64,000 nucleotides of DNA from Weissella halotolerans DSM 20190. Lineage in GTDB: Bacteria > Bacillota > Bacilli > Lactobacillales > Lactobacillaceae. Below, in pieces: positions 26,181-36,217 of this stretch. The notes under the pieces were generated by a model, which was not told where the DNA came from, made no database searches, and was given only the letters and a program-made list of their open reading frames with translations. Location of the stretch: positions 62,001-126,000 of the forward strand of contig NZ_ATUU01000001.1 in assembly GCF_000420365.1 (NCBI RefSeq), given 5' to 3'. Position 1 is the stretch's first letter, and each line of letters opens with the position of its first letter. The translations under genes were made by a program, and so were the position numbers.

Positions 26181-27579
26181 GTTGGCCTTGAGCTTTTTTA
26201 AAAGAGCCTGCCTGCTTGTAGTGCTTTTTTTTATTTTTCTATTTCTTTTGCTTATGTTCGGGGCTAAACTGTTTCCATTTTGGGACCAGCAAATAGTAAA
26301 TTTGGGGCTTATTGCCTTTCTTGCCTTGTCATTAGGTTTGGGGCTCGCGCTGGTACAAGAGTGGCAGGCGCGTCGTTATCAGCGTCAGATAGCGTTGTTC
26401 ATTGCTAAATTAAAACGCATTCAAGCAGAAGATAACATGGGTGGGCATATTTTATTAGCGCCTAGTGATCCAATGGCACCACTAGCAGCAGCCTTAAATG
26501 AAACCCAACATGTTAGCCGATTACGGTTGAAGCAATTACAACAGCAGGCCAGTACCCTGGCCGCTTTAGTTGATAATATGCCCTTGGGGGTGATGAGAAT
26601 AAAGCCTGATCATACGCTAGTGGAAATGAATGCTCAGGCTAGTCAATTGTTAAATATTACCCAGCCTAAACCAGGAGAATCTTATGACAATGTCTTAAAA
26701 AATCATGCCCTGGTAGCAATGTTAAATCGGGCGTTAACGGAACAAAAAAATAGTCGGAAAACGGTCCAAGTAGATCGCGTAAAATTAGACGTGTCGGTTG
26801 TTTATTATCAGTTACGGCCTAGACACTATGAAGCTCTGGTCCTTTTGTATGATATGACTGAAATTAGCCAGCTTCAGGCCATGCAGGCTGATTTTGTTAC
26901 CAATGCTTCTCATGAGTTGCGGACGCCATTGACGGCTATTGCTGGCTTTACAGAGACTCTGTTGTCAGGTGCCCAGGAGGATTCTGCTTTACGAGCAGAG
27001 TTTTTACATATTATTCAAGATGAAAGCCAACGTTTATTGGCCCTGACCCAAGATATTTTAACCTTGGCTAAATCGCCTATGCAAGAACGCCATCTTGCTC
27101 CAGTAGCGATAAAACCTTTGGTAGATGAGGTGCTAACTAGTCACAAGGATATGTTAGCTGAACAAAAGATAAGTGTTGATATCCAAGTGCCATCTGATTT
27201 AGCTCTTGTACAGGACAAAAGCGATTTAAAACGACTTTTGATTAATTTAATTGGCAATGCCATTAAATACAACCGGCTAGGCGGCCGGGTTACAATTAAG
27301 GCTGACCATACGGAAAAGGTTGATACCTTGATTATTGAAGATACAGGTCGAGGCATCCCTAGCGATGAACAAGGACGCATCTTTGAACGGTTTTATCGGA
27401 TCGATAAATCACGTAATCAACGCATTCCAGGTACTGGATTAGGGTTAGCTATTGTTCATGATTTAGTTAAGGAATTGGGTGGTCAGGTTTTATTGGATAG
27501 TCAAGTTGGTGTAGGTACCAAAGTGACGATTCAGTTGCCGACAACTGTGATTAAAGATATAAGAAATGGAGAAGATTAA
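26173..27579 (+). CDS. phoR: Sensor histidine kinase, PhoR-like
   Basis: Membrane sensor kinase. Two N-terminal hydrophobic spans (about 10-32 and 43-60) with almost no external loop, then a PAS domain near 130-230, HisKA with phospho-histidine H247 in NASHELRTPLTA, and HATPase_c (NLIGNAIKYN, GTGLGLAIV). The tiny external loop means it can hardly sense an outside ligand by itself; PhoR kinases of this type sense through partners. ATG 26173 has a GGAGG 6 bases upstream and overlaps phoP by 8 bases, whereas ATG 26167 abuts the GGAGG. Confidence 0.8.
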   Translation: MIKLALSFFKRACLLVVLFFIFLFLLLMFGAKLFPFWDQQIVNLGLIAFLALSLGLGLALVQEWQARRYQRQIALFIAKLKRIQAEDNMGGHILLAPSDPMAPLAAALNETQHVSRLRLKQLQQQASTLAALVDNMPLGVMRIKPDHTLVEMNAQASQLLNITQPKPGESYDNVLKNHALVAMLNRALTEQKNSRKTVQVDRVKLDVSVVYYQLRPRHYEALVLLYDMTEISQLQAMQADFVTNASHELRTPLTAIAGFTETLLSGAQEDSALRAEFLHIIQDESQRLLALTQDILTLAKSPMQERHLAPVAIKPLVDEVLTSHKDMLAEQKISVDIQVPSDLALVQDKSDLKRLLINLIGNAIKYNRLGGRVTIKADHTEKVDTLIIEDTGRGIPSDEQGRIFERFYRIDKSRNQRIPGTGLGLAIVHDLVKELGGQVLLDSQVGVGTKVTIQLPTTVIKDIRNGED

Positions 27580-27586
27580 GCGTATT

Positions 27587-28216
27587 ATGAGTATGAAACG
27601 TCCCGTGGTAATTGGTGTAACTGGTGGTTCAGGGTCAGGGAAGACAACCATTAGTAACAAGATTTATAGTCGGTTAGCTGGGGAATCGGTTGTGATGATT
27701 CCTCAAGATGCCTATTATAACGACCAGTCAGAGTTAACCATGGCTCAACGCCAGGCAGTTAATTATGATCATCCTGATTCTTTTGATACCGATTTATTAA
27801 TCCGGCAATTAGAAACGTTGGTAGCTGGACAAAGCATCGAGCAGCCTGTTTATGACTATACCGATTATAATCGTTCACAAGAAACAGTGCGTGTCGCGCC
27901 TGCTGATGTCATCATTGTAGAAGGGGTATTATTATTTGTAGAGCCTCGTTTACGTCAGTTATTGGATATTAAAGTTTATGTTGATACTGACGATGATTTA
28001 CGATTTATTCGACGCATGCAGCGAGACGTTGTTGAACGTGGTCGAACAGTGGATTCAGTCGTTCAGCAGTACCTGGCAACGGTAAAGCCAATGTACCATC
28101 AGTTTGTAGAACCTACTAAGCGCTACGCAGATATTATTATCCCTGAAGGTGGGAAAAATATGGTGGGAATTGGTATGTTAGAAGCACAAATTCGCGCAAT
28201 TTTAAACCAAAAATAA
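27587..28216 (+). CDS. udk: Uridine kinase
   Basis: Phosphorylates uridine and cytidine with ATP or GTP, pyrimidine salvage. P-loop GVTGGSGSGKTT near residues 9-20, DAYYND and YDHPDSFD motifs following. ATG 27587 gives the family N-terminus (209 residues); GGAG is rather far (15 bases), and an alternative ATG 27566 would overlap phoR, so the start is uncertain by a few codons. Close to phoR and to ytpR, all one direction. Confidence 0.93.
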   Translation: MSMKRPVVIGVTGGSGSGKTTISNKIYSRLAGESVVMIPQDAYYNDQSELTMAQRQAVNYDHPDSFDTDLLIRQLETLVAGQSIEQPVYDYTDYNRSQETVRVAPADVIIVEGVLLFVEPRLRQLLDIKVYVDTDDDLRFIRRMQRDVVERGRTVDSVVQQYLATVKPMYHQFVEPTKRYADIIIPEGGKNMVGIGMLEAQIRAILNQK

Positions 28217-28229
28217 GGAGAATATCAGC

Positions 28230-28880
28230 ATGATAATTGCAAGTTATAATCAACCCGCATTGGGAGATGTTTTGATGATTCTGACCGCCCCACAAAAAGG
28301 CGCTAGTCACTACCAACAAACGGGGGATTTGGTGCGAATTAGTGATGATCACAACCAGTTACTGGGTTACAATCTCATGCATGCCAGTCACTATCTGCCG
28401 GAACTAACAACGTATCAAGGCCAAGTGTTTCTTACGGATGGTATGTTGGCTGTGCTGAATAAGCTTATTCAGACAGCAGATTTTAGTGATGTCTTAACGG
28501 ATGACCATGCCCCTCGGTTTGTGGTTGGCTACGTGCAGACAGCAGAACCACATCCTGATTCAGACCACCTACAGGTCACGCAGACTCAAATTGGTGCTAA
28601 CCCAGATCAAACGGTCCAAATTGTATCTGGCTCACCCAATATGCAAGCGGGAATCAAAGTGGTCGTGGCTAAGGTGGGAGCCATGATGCCGTCAGGGCAA
28701 ATTATTTGGCCAGGGGCCTTACGTGGTGTCGAATCAGATGGCATGATTGTGTCAGGTCGCGAATTAGCATTACCTAATGCTCCGCAACGACCAGGGGCCT
28801 TGATTCTGCCCGCTGACTTTGCTCCAGTGGGGACGCCTTTTGATCGTCTTGCACCAGCGGCACAAGCACTGTTTAAGTAA
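28230..28880 (+). CDS. ytpR: tRNA-binding domain protein YtpR
   Basis: 216 residues: an N-terminal DUF4479-type part, then an OB-fold tRNA-binding domain (residues ~95-205) like that at the front of phenylalanyl-tRNA synthetase beta chains (VGYVQTAEPHPDSDHLQVT, IVSGSPNM, GVESDGMIVS). No synthetase catalytic domain. In Bacillus ytpR lies near murC as here. Function is undefined. AAGGAG upstream of the ATG. Confidence 0.88.
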   Translation: MIIASYNQPALGDVLMILTAPQKGASHYQQTGDLVRISDDHNQLLGYNLMHASHYLPELTTYQGQVFLTDGMLAVLNKLIQTADFSDVLTDDHAPRFVVGYVQTAEPHPDSDHLQVTQTQIGANPDQTVQIVSGSPNMQAGIKVVVAKVGAMMPSGQIIWPGALRGVESDGMIVSGRELALPNAPQRPGALILPADFAPVGTPFDRLAPAAQALFK

Positions 28881-28898
28881 GAAAGGCAAGGCGGATAA

Positions 28899-29276
28899 AT
28901 GGTTGAAAAACGGCCAATTATTTATTATCAAAATTTGATGCATCATTATGACCATGAAGTGGCGGCTCTTATGCAGGCTAAACAAGCGTATATTCTTTTG
29001 AGTGATGCCAGTGAACTTAGGGAGCAGGCTAAGGTTGACGAACAAAATATGTTAGCAAGAAGTCAGCAGGATCAAAAGTCGGTGGAGGTATCTATCCTAG
29101 AGCCACAAAAGCCGGTCAAGGTCAAGCATGATCGGACGCTTCATACAGGTAAAGGTCACCACCAGTCTGCTGATAAGGCCCCAGCAATTTCTGGCTTAGG
29201 ACTTAATCTTGATCAAATTTTTGGTGAAGAAGAGGCAGTTGCCAACCGTGATGCATCACAGTATTTTAAAGATTAA
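28899..29276 (+). CDS. Unknown protein between ytpR and murC (125 aa)
   Basis: Not recognised. No membrane span or signal. The first ~55 residues look helical, the middle is lysine and proline rich (EPQKPVKVKHDRTLH), and the end is acidic (QIFGEEEAV). In Bacillus this slot is held by the DNA translocase SftA; nothing here resembles a FtsK ATPase, so it is not a relic I can demonstrate. AAGGCGG before the ATG. Cotranscription with ytpR (18-base gap) is likely. Confidence 0.5.
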   Translation: MVEKRPIIYYQNLMHHYDHEVAALMQAKQAYILLSDASELREQAKVDEQNMLARSQQDQKSVEVSILEPQKPVKVKHDRTLHTGKGHHQSADKAPAISGLGLNLDQIFGEEEAVANRDASQYFKD

Positions 29277-29333
29277 CTGGAGGGTACCTGTCAAAGGACA
29301 AGGCTCATCAAGGTTAATGAGGGAGAAGAAGCG

Positions 29334-30674
29334 ATGGATAAAGATAGAATATATTACTTCATTGGAATTAAAGGGTCAGGGATGAGTTCGTTGGCTCGTA
29401 TATTGAATGATCAAGGTTACCAGGTGATGGGTTCAGATATTGATGATTATACGTTCACCCAGGGCCCCTTGGAGCAAGCAGGGATTGAAATGAAGTCCTT
29501 TGCAGCTGAGAATATCAAACCTGGCATGGTAGTGGTTCGAGGAAACGCCTTTGATGATGATCAAGTGGAAGTGGCTGCTGCCTTGGCTTTGGGTGATGCA
29601 GTGGACGTGGTTACGTATCCGCAACTTGTTGAATCCTTAATTCAACAGTGTACATCAATTGGCGTAGCCGGGGCCCACGGTAAGACATCGACCACGGGGC
29701 TACTGGCACATGTCTTGTCAGGAATTGCACCAACCTCCTACTTGATTGGTGATGGTAGCGGACGCGGAGTGCCTGATGCACGCTTTTTCGTGTTTGAAGC
29801 TGATGAGTACCGACGTCATTTTGATGCATACTATCCTGACTATGCTATTATGACCAACATCGATTTTGATCATCCTGATTATTTCACAGGAGTAGACGAT
29901 GTTCGTGCAGCCTTTCAAGAATTTGGTCAGCATGTCAAAAAAGGTATTTTTGCCTGGGGCGACGATCCACAATTGCGGCAACTAGAGGTGGATGTGCCGA
30001 TTTATTATTATGGGACTAATCCTGAAACAGATGATTTTTATGCGACGAACATCCGACGGTCAACCCGTGGCTCATCCTTTGATGCCTATTTTCATGATAC
30101 GTATTTAGGTAATTATGCAGTGCCATTATATGGTCAACACGGTGTGCTAAATTCACTGGCAGTCGTTGCAGTGGCTCATTTTGAAAAAGTAGATAAGGCC
30201 TTAGTGAAAGCTGAACTACGCTCCTTTCAGGGGGTGAAGCGGCGGTTTACGGAAAAGCATATTGGTCCAGTAACCATGATTGACGATTATGCTCACCATC
30301 CCTCAGAAATTAAAGCAACCCTTGATGCTGCTCGGCAAAAGTATCCAGACCGGCAAATTATTGCAGTTTTTCAACCCCATACCTTTAGTCGAACCATTGC
30401 GTATCAGAGCGAGTTTGCTGCTACATTAGATTTAGCAGATGCAGTTTATCTAACGGAAATCTTTGCCTCGGCTCGGGAACAACAAGGGGCCATTGATGCA
30501 AAGACCTTAGGGAGTCAAATTAAGAAATTCCGCGGAATTGTGGGTCCTAAAAATGTGGCGCCCTTGCTTGACCATGAGGATGGTGTCTTTGTCTTTATGG
30601 GTGCTGGTGATCTGCAGAATACAGAGTTTGCTTTTGAGAAATTACTAGCTAACACCCAAACAAACTTACAATAG
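29334..30674 (+). CDS. murC: UDP-N-acetylmuramate--L-alanine ligase
   Basis: First amino-acid addition in peptidoglycan precursor synthesis, cytoplasmic. N-terminal Rossmann part ([16 protein letters not shown]), ATP site [10 protein letters not shown] near residue 112, substrate-binding [10 protein letters not shown] near 325 and C-terminal domain. Length 446 is standard. AGGGAG precedes the ATG. Complements other envelope genes in the window (ftsW, ponA). Confidence 0.96.
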   Translation: MDKDRIYYFIGIKGSGMSSLARILNDQGYQVMGSDIDDYTFTQGPLEQAGIEMKSFAAENIKPGMVVVRGNAFDDDQVEVAAALALGDAVDVVTYPQLVESLIQQCTSIGVAGAHGKTSTTGLLAHVLSGIAPTSYLIGDGSGRGVPDARFFVFEADEYRRHFDAYYPDYAIMTNIDFDHPDYFTGVDDVRAAFQEFGQHVKKGIFAWGDDPQLRQLEVDVPIYYYGTNPETDDFYATNIRRSTRGSSFDAYFHDTYLGNYAVPLYGQHGVLNSLAVVAVAHFEKVDKALVKAELRSFQGVKRRFTEKHIGPVTMIDDYAHHPSEIKATLDAARQKYPDRQIIAVFQPHTFSRTIAYQSEFAATLDLADAVYLTEIFASAREQQGAIDAKTLGSQIKKFRGIVGPKNVAPLLDHEDGVFVFMGAGDLQNTEFAFEKLLANTQTNLQ

Positions 30675-30765
30675 TTTTAGCTTAGTCTAAGCCACTTTTG
30701 TTAAGCTACCAATAGCAAAGAGTTATGAACTTATGAAGAATTAACAGCAAGTAGAGGAGAGCTAA

Positions 30766-31497
30766 ATGAATAATTTTGGACAAGAGAATCCACGCATTGT
30801 TAACCCTGATGCGGCTGGAATGAACAGCTTCTTTCGGAAGATTTATACCTATGTAGCCATGGCCATGTTAGTGTCAGCTGCCACAGCCTATGTTGGGGTG
30901 ACTTTCTTTGCCCCTCAAATTGCAGCCATTTTTTCTAGCACCTTGGGTACCCTATTGCTATTTGGTTTAATGCTAGCCTTTGTTGCGTTGATGAGTCGTA
31001 AAGCCTTTACTAATCCTGGAGCGGCTTTTGGAATGCTAATGGGCTATGCCGTAATGAATGGTGCGTTCTTTTCAGTTATTGGTTTGACTGTTAATGCAGG
31101 CATTATTGGAATGGCCTTTATTTCGACCGCCTTTTTGTACGTTGGGATGGCGGCTTATGGCTGGTTAACGAAGAAGTCAATGGCTTCGATGGGAACCTTC
31201 TTAATGGGGGCCTTGATTGCCTTGATTGTCGCTAGTCTGATTAATATGTTTTTCTTTAACAGTATTGTTTATCTGTTAACATCAGTAGTGGGTATTATTG
31301 TCTTTGCCCTCTTGACCGCCTATGATGTTAATACCATTAAGCAGCAATACGAGCAGTACTTAGCGGTAGGGCAAGGCGACATGCGAATCGAACAAGGGTT
31401 AGCCATCTCGGGTGCGCTCAACCTATATCTTGATTTTATTAATATGTTCATGTACTTTATCCAACTATTTACTGCCTTTGGCGGGGATAATCGTTAA
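30766..31497 (+). CDS. Bax inhibitor-1/YccA family membrane protein
   Basis: 243 residues with seven predicted membrane helices and the family pattern of a cytoplasmic N-terminus followed by hairpin spans (KIYTYVAMAMLVSAATAYVG). BI-1/YccA proteins modulate membrane proteolysis by FtsH in E. coli and leak calcium in BsYetJ; role here is unknown. The C-terminal acidic pair typical of the YetJ pH gate is seen (YDVNTIK, YLDFINMF). GAGGAG before ATG, terminator at 31517. Confidence 0.85.
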   Translation: MNNFGQENPRIVNPDAAGMNSFFRKIYTYVAMAMLVSAATAYVGVTFFAPQIAAIFSSTLGTLLLFGLMLAFVALMSRKAFTNPGAAFGMLMGYAVMNGAFFSVIGLTVNAGIIGMAFISTAFLYVGMAAYGWLTKKSMASMGTFLMGALIALIVASLINMFFFNSIVYLLTSVVGIIVFALLTAYDVNTIKQQYEQYLAVGQGDMRIEQGLAISGALNLYLDFINMFMYFIQLFTAFGGDNR

Positions 31498-31516
31498 GGT
31501 CAACCAAAGATGGATG

Positions 31517-31550
31517 AGCACGCCTTGATAATGAGGCGTGCTTTTCTGTT
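31517..31550 (+). terminator. Terminator after the YccA-like gene
   Basis: AGCACGCCT pairs with AGGCGTGCT over 8 bases, then TTTCTGTT. An extended -10 TGt-TATGAT (31547-31555) for polA overlaps its end. Confidence 0.8.
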
Positions 31551-31602
31551 ATGATGGACATGTTCACTTCTGTCAGAATTCAACGTAAGGAGTATCAAAG
31601 TA

Positions 31603-34305
31603 ATGGCAAAACCTATCTTATTATTAGTCGATGGTAATTCGCTTGCCTTTCGTGCCTATTTTGCCCTGATTAGTCAGGTCAACCGCTTTGTTAGTCATGA
31701 AGGTTTGCACACGAATGCCTTGGTGGGTTTCAATAATTTGTTGGATGGTATAGTTGAACCCGTAAAGCCGGATTTGGCTTTAGTGGCCTGGGATAAGGGG
31801 AAAACCACTTTTCGAACGGGTAAACTAGCAAGTTATAAGGGGAATCGGGATAAAACGCCCGTAGAATTATCAGAGCAGTTTCCTTATCTAAGACAGTTAG
31901 TTGAGCTTCATGGGATTAAAAGTTATGAATTAGAGAATTATGAAGCAGATGATATTATTGGGACTACAGCCCGGATGGGGGCAGAAGCTGGGTACCAAGT
32001 CATTATTGTCACTGGTGATCGTGATCTAACCCAACTGGCGAGTGATGATTGCACGGTTTGGGTAACTAAAAAAGGCATTACCGAAATAGATCATTACGAT
32101 CCAGCCTTTGTCGCTGAGAAGTTTGATGGTCTCTTACCAAAGCAAATTATTGAATTAAAAGGGTTACAAGGCGATAATTCGGATAATTATCCTGGTGTAG
32201 CTGGAGTGGGCCCTAAGACAGCCTTGAAGTTGATTAAACAATTTCATTCAATTCCAGAACTTTATACACGAATCGACGAGCTTAAGCCGTCTAAACAAAA
32301 GGAAAAGCTAATTGCCGGTCAAGCAGACGCAATGATGTCGCGTAATTTAGCAACTATTCGGACAGATATTCCGGTAGAATATGACCTTAAGGACTTAACC
32401 TATCGGGGACCGGACTATCAGGCCTTGATCCCCTTTTACCAGCGGCTTGATTTTAAGCAGCAGCTTGTAAAATTAGCTAATCAAGGGCATCTAGCGGAAA
32501 CAGCAGGTGAAGCTGCTGATGAGGCCCTGGAAATTGCCCGTGAGGAGCCTGTTGAGATGCATGCATTGTCACCAGATCATTTTTCTGATTTAAAGGCCCT
32601 AAAGGATAGTCTTAGTGTGTATATTGAATTAGATGATGAAGATTATCATACGGCTGCCCCGGTAGCTATCGTTATAGGAAATGAGCATCAGGGGTATTTT
32701 GTAACCCGTGATGTAGAAGAACTGATGGCCAATGAGACATTTCAAGGCTTGATGACAGATCCTACAATTACGAAGAATGTGTTTGATGCTAAAAAAACAG
32801 GGATTGCCTTGTCGCGGTTTGGAATTCAAGTACAAGCTTTGCACTATGATATTCTCTTAATGTCCTACCTCTTAGATGTCAATGATAATAGCAATGATCT
32901 AGGGGCACTTGCCCAAGAACACGGCTATATGGCTGTTCAAACGGATGAGGCCGTCTATGGACGCGGCGCCAAATTTGCAATTCCAGCAGATGACTCCGTA
33001 TTGTTTAAGCATTTAGCGAATAAGGCACGGGCTATTAATCGACTAGCCAACCAGATGATTGATGATCTTAAAGAACGGCAGCAATTAGAATTATATTGGG
33101 ATATTGAGTTACCTTTGGCTACCGTTTTGGCGCAAATGGAAATGACCGGTATTAAGGTTGATAGCCAACGTCTTTTGGCAATGGATCAGGATATTAGCCA
33201 ACAGTTGAAGGACTTAGAAGCTAAGATTTATGCCGAGGCCGGACACAGCTTTAATATTAATTCTACTCAACAGCTTGGTACGGTCTTATTTGAAGAAATG
33301 GGTTATAAACCACTTAAGAAGACCAAGACAGGTTATTCAACGAGTGTTGAAGTGCTCGAACAAATGGCAGATATTCCAATTGTTGAGTCAATTTTAGACT
33401 ACCGTCAGTTGGCTAAAATCAAGTCAACGTATATTACTGGTCTCTTAAAGGTAATTCATGGCAGTGATTCTAAGGTGCATACCCATTATCCACAAACGCT
33501 TACGCAAACAGGACGCTTGTCCTCTAAAGATCCTAATCTGCAAAATATTCCGGCTCGGTTGGAAGAGGGACGTCGAATTCGGCAGGCCTTTGTGCCAAGT
33601 TTTCCTGATTGGTCAATCTTAAGCGCTGATTATTCCCAAATTGAATTACGGGTCTTAGCCCACATGACTGGTGACAAAAATATGCAGGCGGCCTTCCAGT
33701 CGGGAGAAGACATTCATGCTGACACGGCGCGTCGAATCTTTGATTTGGCACCAGATGCAACAGTAGACCCTAATATGCGGCGGCAAGCTAAGGCGGTTAA
33801 TTTTGGAATCGTTTATGGCATTTCGGACTTTGGACTTGCTAAAAATCTAGGCATTAGTCGGGCTGCCGCTAAAGACATGATTGAACGTTATTTTAACCAG
33901 TATCCAGGTGTTAAGCAGTGGTTAGATGACATTGTTCTTTTTGCTCGTGAGCATGGCTATGTTGAAACCATGGCTCATCGGCGGCGCTATCTTCCTGATA
34001 TTAAGGCTAAAAATTTTCACTTGCGTAGCTTTGCTGAACGAACAGCGATGAATACACCGATTCAGGGAAGTGCGGCTGATATTATCAAGATTGCCATGTT
34101 GCGTGTACAAAAAGCACTGGCAAGAGAACACTTACAAACGCGAATGTTGTTACAGGTTCATGATGAATTAATTTTTGAAGCCCCTAATACCGAATTAGAG
34201 CTATTGCACCAGTTAATCCCTGAAATTATGGATTCAGCTATGTCCTTGGATGTGCCATTAAAAGTGGCCTCACATGAGGGTGCTACTTGGTATGATGCAA
34301 AGTAA
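31603..34305 (+). CDS. polA: DNA polymerase I
   Basis: Okazaki-fragment maturation and repair polymerase, 900 residues. Residues 1-300 are the 5'-3' exonuclease (LLLVDGNSLAFRAYF, ADDIIGT, GDRDLTQL, LKGLQGDNSDN). Residues ~310-490 sit where the proofreading domain would be but lack a full metal-binding set, so it is probably inactive as in Bacillus. The polymerase domain follows with motif A DYSQIELRVLAH, motif B RRQAKAVNFGIVYG and motif C QVHDELIFE. AAGGAG upstream. Family placement is secure. Confidence 0.97.
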   Translation: MAKPILLLVDGNSLAFRAYFALISQVNRFVSHEGLHTNALVGFNNLLDGIVEPVKPDLALVAWDKGKTTFRTGKLASYKGNRDKTPVELSEQFPYLRQLVELHGIKSYELENYEADDIIGTTARMGAEAGYQVIIVTGDRDLTQLASDDCTVWVTKKGITEIDHYDPAFVAEKFDGLLPKQIIELKGLQGDNSDNYPGVAGVGPKTALKLIKQFHSIPELYTRIDELKPSKQKEKLIAGQADAMMSRNLATIRTDIPVEYDLKDLTYRGPDYQALIPFYQRLDFKQQLVKLANQGHLAETAGEAADEALEIAREEPVEMHALSPDHFSDLKALKDSLSVYIELDDEDYHTAAPVAIVIGNEHQGYFVTRDVEELMANETFQGLMTDPTITKNVFDAKKTGIALSRFGIQVQALHYDILLMSYLLDVNDNSNDLGALAQEHGYMAVQTDEAVYGRGAKFAIPADDSVLFKHLANKARAINRLANQMIDDLKERQQLELYWDIELPLATVLAQMEMTGIKVDSQRLLAMDQDISQQLKDLEAKIYAEAGHSFNINSTQQLGTVLFEEMGYKPLKKTKTGYSTSVEVLEQMADIPIVESILDYRQLAKIKSTYITGLLKVIHGSDSKVHTHYPQTLTQTGRLSSKDPNLQNIPARLEEGRRIRQAFVPSFPDWSILSADYSQIELRVLAHMTGDKNMQAAFQSGEDIHADTARRIFDLAPDATVDPNMRRQAKAVNFGIVYGISDFGLAKNLGISRAAAKDMIERYFNQYPGVKQWLDDIVLFAREHGYVETMAHRRRYLPDIKAKNFHLRSFAERTAMNTPIQGSAADIIKIAMLRVQKALAREHLQTRMLLQVHDELIFEAPNTELELLHQLIPEIMDSAMSLDVPLKVASHEGATWYDAK

Positions 34306-34310
34306 TAAGT

Positions 34311-34345
34311 AAAAACACACTGCTCAATTGAGCAGTGTGTTTTTT
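34311..34345. terminator. Bidirectional terminator between polA and proC
   Basis: A perfect palindrome: AAAAACACACTGCTCAA and its complement, flanked by A and T runs. It serves the convergent proC as well. Confidence 0.88.
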
Positions 34346-34359
34346 AATAGGCGTTAGGA

Positions 34360-35133
34360 TTAGTTATGATTAGCTGCGTCAATAGCATCTGTGACTGCTC
34401 GGCGGAAAGGCTGTGCTTCTAGCGCAAGCACTCCCTTAATAGTGGTGCCACCAGGTGACGTAACCGTATTCTTAAGTTCGGCAGGTGTTTGCCCAGTTGC
34501 CATCTGTAAGGAGGCAGTTCCCTTTAGCATGCTTGAAATTACCTGGTAGGAAAGTTGACGGTTTAGACCGTTTGCCACGGCAGCATCACTCAATGCTTCC
34601 ATGAAAATATCAACGAAAGCTGGTCCACACCCGGCGACAGTTCCAAAAATACCAAAGTCCGTTTCGCTAATTTCAAAGGTGTCACCCAAGACATTTAGCA
34701 GGTTTAAGATGGCCTCTTTAGCTGATGCATTATCTGCCAAGATGGTTGTACCAATTGTACCGGCATTAATTGCAACCGGGGTGTTTGGCATAAAGATAGC
34801 CAGGTTATGCTGGTTTGTAAAGGCGTCTTTCATGTCTGCTAACCGAATGCCAGCTGCTGCTGATAAAATTGTTGTCTTTGCTGGCAGCTTAGCTAGGGTT
34901 TGCATAATATTAAGGGTAACTTTAGCAGGTGTAGTGAAGATAAGATAATCAAAGTCCAATGCTAAAAGTTCTGTATTATCATGGACGATTGTAAAAGCCC
35001 GCTGATTCACCCAAGGTTGTAATGTTGGATTTTCTGGGGTGCTAATGATGATATCACTGGCATCAACTTGGTCGAGAAGACCATCAATAATGGCCCGACC
35101 CATGTTGCCTGCACCGACGATTGCAATTTTCAT
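34360..35133 (-). CDS. proC: Pyrroline-5-carboxylate reductase
   Basis: Last step of proline synthesis, NAD(P)H-dependent. Rossmann GAGNMGRAIIDG at residues 8-19, and the C-terminal family signature LKNTVTSPGGTTIKGV near 220. 257 residues. Start at ATG 35133, with GGAGG 7 bases upstream on the minus strand; the longer frame has no ribosome site. proA and proB are not in the window. Proline is also a compatible solute. Confidence 0.94.
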   Translation of the reverse strand: MKIAIVGAGNMGRAIIDGLLDQVDASDIIISTPENPTLQPWVNQRAFTIVHDNTELLALDFDYLIFTTPAKVTLNIMQTLAKLPAKTTILSAAAGIRLADMKDAFTNQHNLAIFMPNTPVAINAGTIGTTILADNASAKEAILNLLNVLGDTFEISETDFGIFGTVAGCGPAFVDIFMEALSDAAVANGLNRQLSYQVISSMLKGTASLQMATGQTPAELKNTVTSPGGTTIKGVLALEAQPFRRAVTDAIDAANHN

Positions 35134-35223
35134 ATGTTTTCCTCCATTTAATCTCATGATTGCCCTTATTTTAACAGATAAAAGGGGGATGTGTCCTGAC
35201 ATATTTATTGCAAAAGCAACAAA

Positions 35224-35232
35224 TGGTATAAT
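35224..35232 (+). promoter_or_regulatory. Extended -10 promoter upstream of the 75-aa membrane protein
   Basis: TGg-TATAAT, with TTTATT 17 bases upstream (35204-35209) as a weak -35. Confidence 0.55.
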
Positions 35233-35324
35233 AAGACTTTCCTAGTTGCGATTGAAGGACCTTTCTTAAGTGCCTTTAGCTAGGAACGGTAAGCGGTAAT
35301 AGAATAGGTAGAGAGAAGGAACCA

Positions 35325-35552
35325 ATGAAGAAGTATGGGGAATATATCATTCCAGCCCTAATGGTGCTAGCCGTTGTAATGAATATTATTGGCGATTATG
35401 ATTGGTTATACCTGATTGTTTTTGGCCTTGCATTTATCTGGGCTAATCGACGGTATCAACAAACTTATCGGTCACTTTATCGTTATACGGCGATTGGTAG
35501 TGTCGTCGTTATTGTGATGCAGGTGGTCTTGATGCTCTTAGGATGGCATTAG
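35325..35552 (+). CDS. Small membrane protein of unknown function (75 aa)
   Basis: Not recognised. Three hydrophobic segments (IIPALMVLAVVMNII, WLYLIVFGLAFIWA, IGSVVVIVMQVVLMLL) separated by short polar turns with RRYQQTYRSLYRY in between. GAGAAGGAA precedes the ATG and a TATAAT promoter lies upstream, so it is probably real. Followed by tspO in the same direction after 98 bases. Confidence 0.6.
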   Translation: MKKYGEYIIPALMVLAVVMNIIGDYDWLYLIVFGLAFIWANRRYQQTYRSLYRYTAIGSVVVIVMQVVLMLLGWH

Positions 35553-35650
35553 TTAACGGATTGATTGTGATTAATAAGACTAAGCCAGCGATGGTGAAAG
35601 AGGATGGTTAAACACCGTGTGTGATCACAGGATATAGTGAGGAGAATAAA

Positions 35651-36112
35651 ATGGAACGTCATATTCAATGGAAGCAGTTTTTACTATATTTTCTAGCAAT
35701 TTTAGGCTTAGGGAGCCTGTCGGCCATTTCTGTTGAGTGGTTATCAGGTCTATCAGTGGCTCAAATCTATCAACAACTGACCTTGCCACCGTTATCACCT
35801 GCCGGATCTGTTTTTGGACCAGCTTGGGGCGTGCTCTATATTTTGTTAGCCTTATATGCATCAACCTTATGGCATCAACCTGTTCTTAAGTGGTTGAATG
35901 GGCTACAACTCGTGTTGAATATAGTGTGGACGCCAATTTTCTTTGGTTTGGGAAATGTTTGGCTGGCCTTATTCGTGATTTTAGTCATGGATGGTTTGAC
36001 CTTAGCCTTAATCCTAAAGGACCATGCGAAGATTCGCTATGTTCTATATCCATATTTAGCTTGGCTGATCTTTGCTACCTACTTGACGGTGGGTGTGTTA
36101 GTACTGAATTAA
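35651..36112 (+). CDS. tspO: TspO/MBR family membrane protein
   Basis: 153 residues and five spans; homologues bind porphyrins and affect stress response. Recognisable segments are LPPLSPAGSVFGPAWGVLYIL, QLVLNIVWTPIFFGLGN and PYLAWLIFATYL, the W/P-rich cores of TspO. Lactic acid bacteria make no haem, so the natural ligand is open. ATG 35651 has AGGAG upstream; longer frame without one is discarded. Confidence 0.87.
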   Translation: MERHIQWKQFLLYFLAILGLGSLSAISVEWLSGLSVAQIYQQLTLPPLSPAGSVFGPAWGVLYILLALYASTLWHQPVLKWLNGLQLVLNIVWTPIFFGLGNVWLALFVILVMDGLTLALILKDHAKIRYVLYPYLAWLIFATYLTVGVLVLN

Positions 36113-36168
36113 AGATTAGTCGTGGTGGGGATGTTAGGAGCCTACTATTTGTTTTAATGTATTTGGGC

Positions 36169-36217
36169 ACAAAAGACCGGGTAGCGAACCTTATCAGGAA
36201 ACTACCTGGTCTTTTGT
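36169..36217 (+). terminator. Terminator after tspO
   Basis: ACAAAAGACCGGGTAG pairs with CTACCTGGTCTTTTGT (one weak pair), followed by TTTG. Confidence 0.8.
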
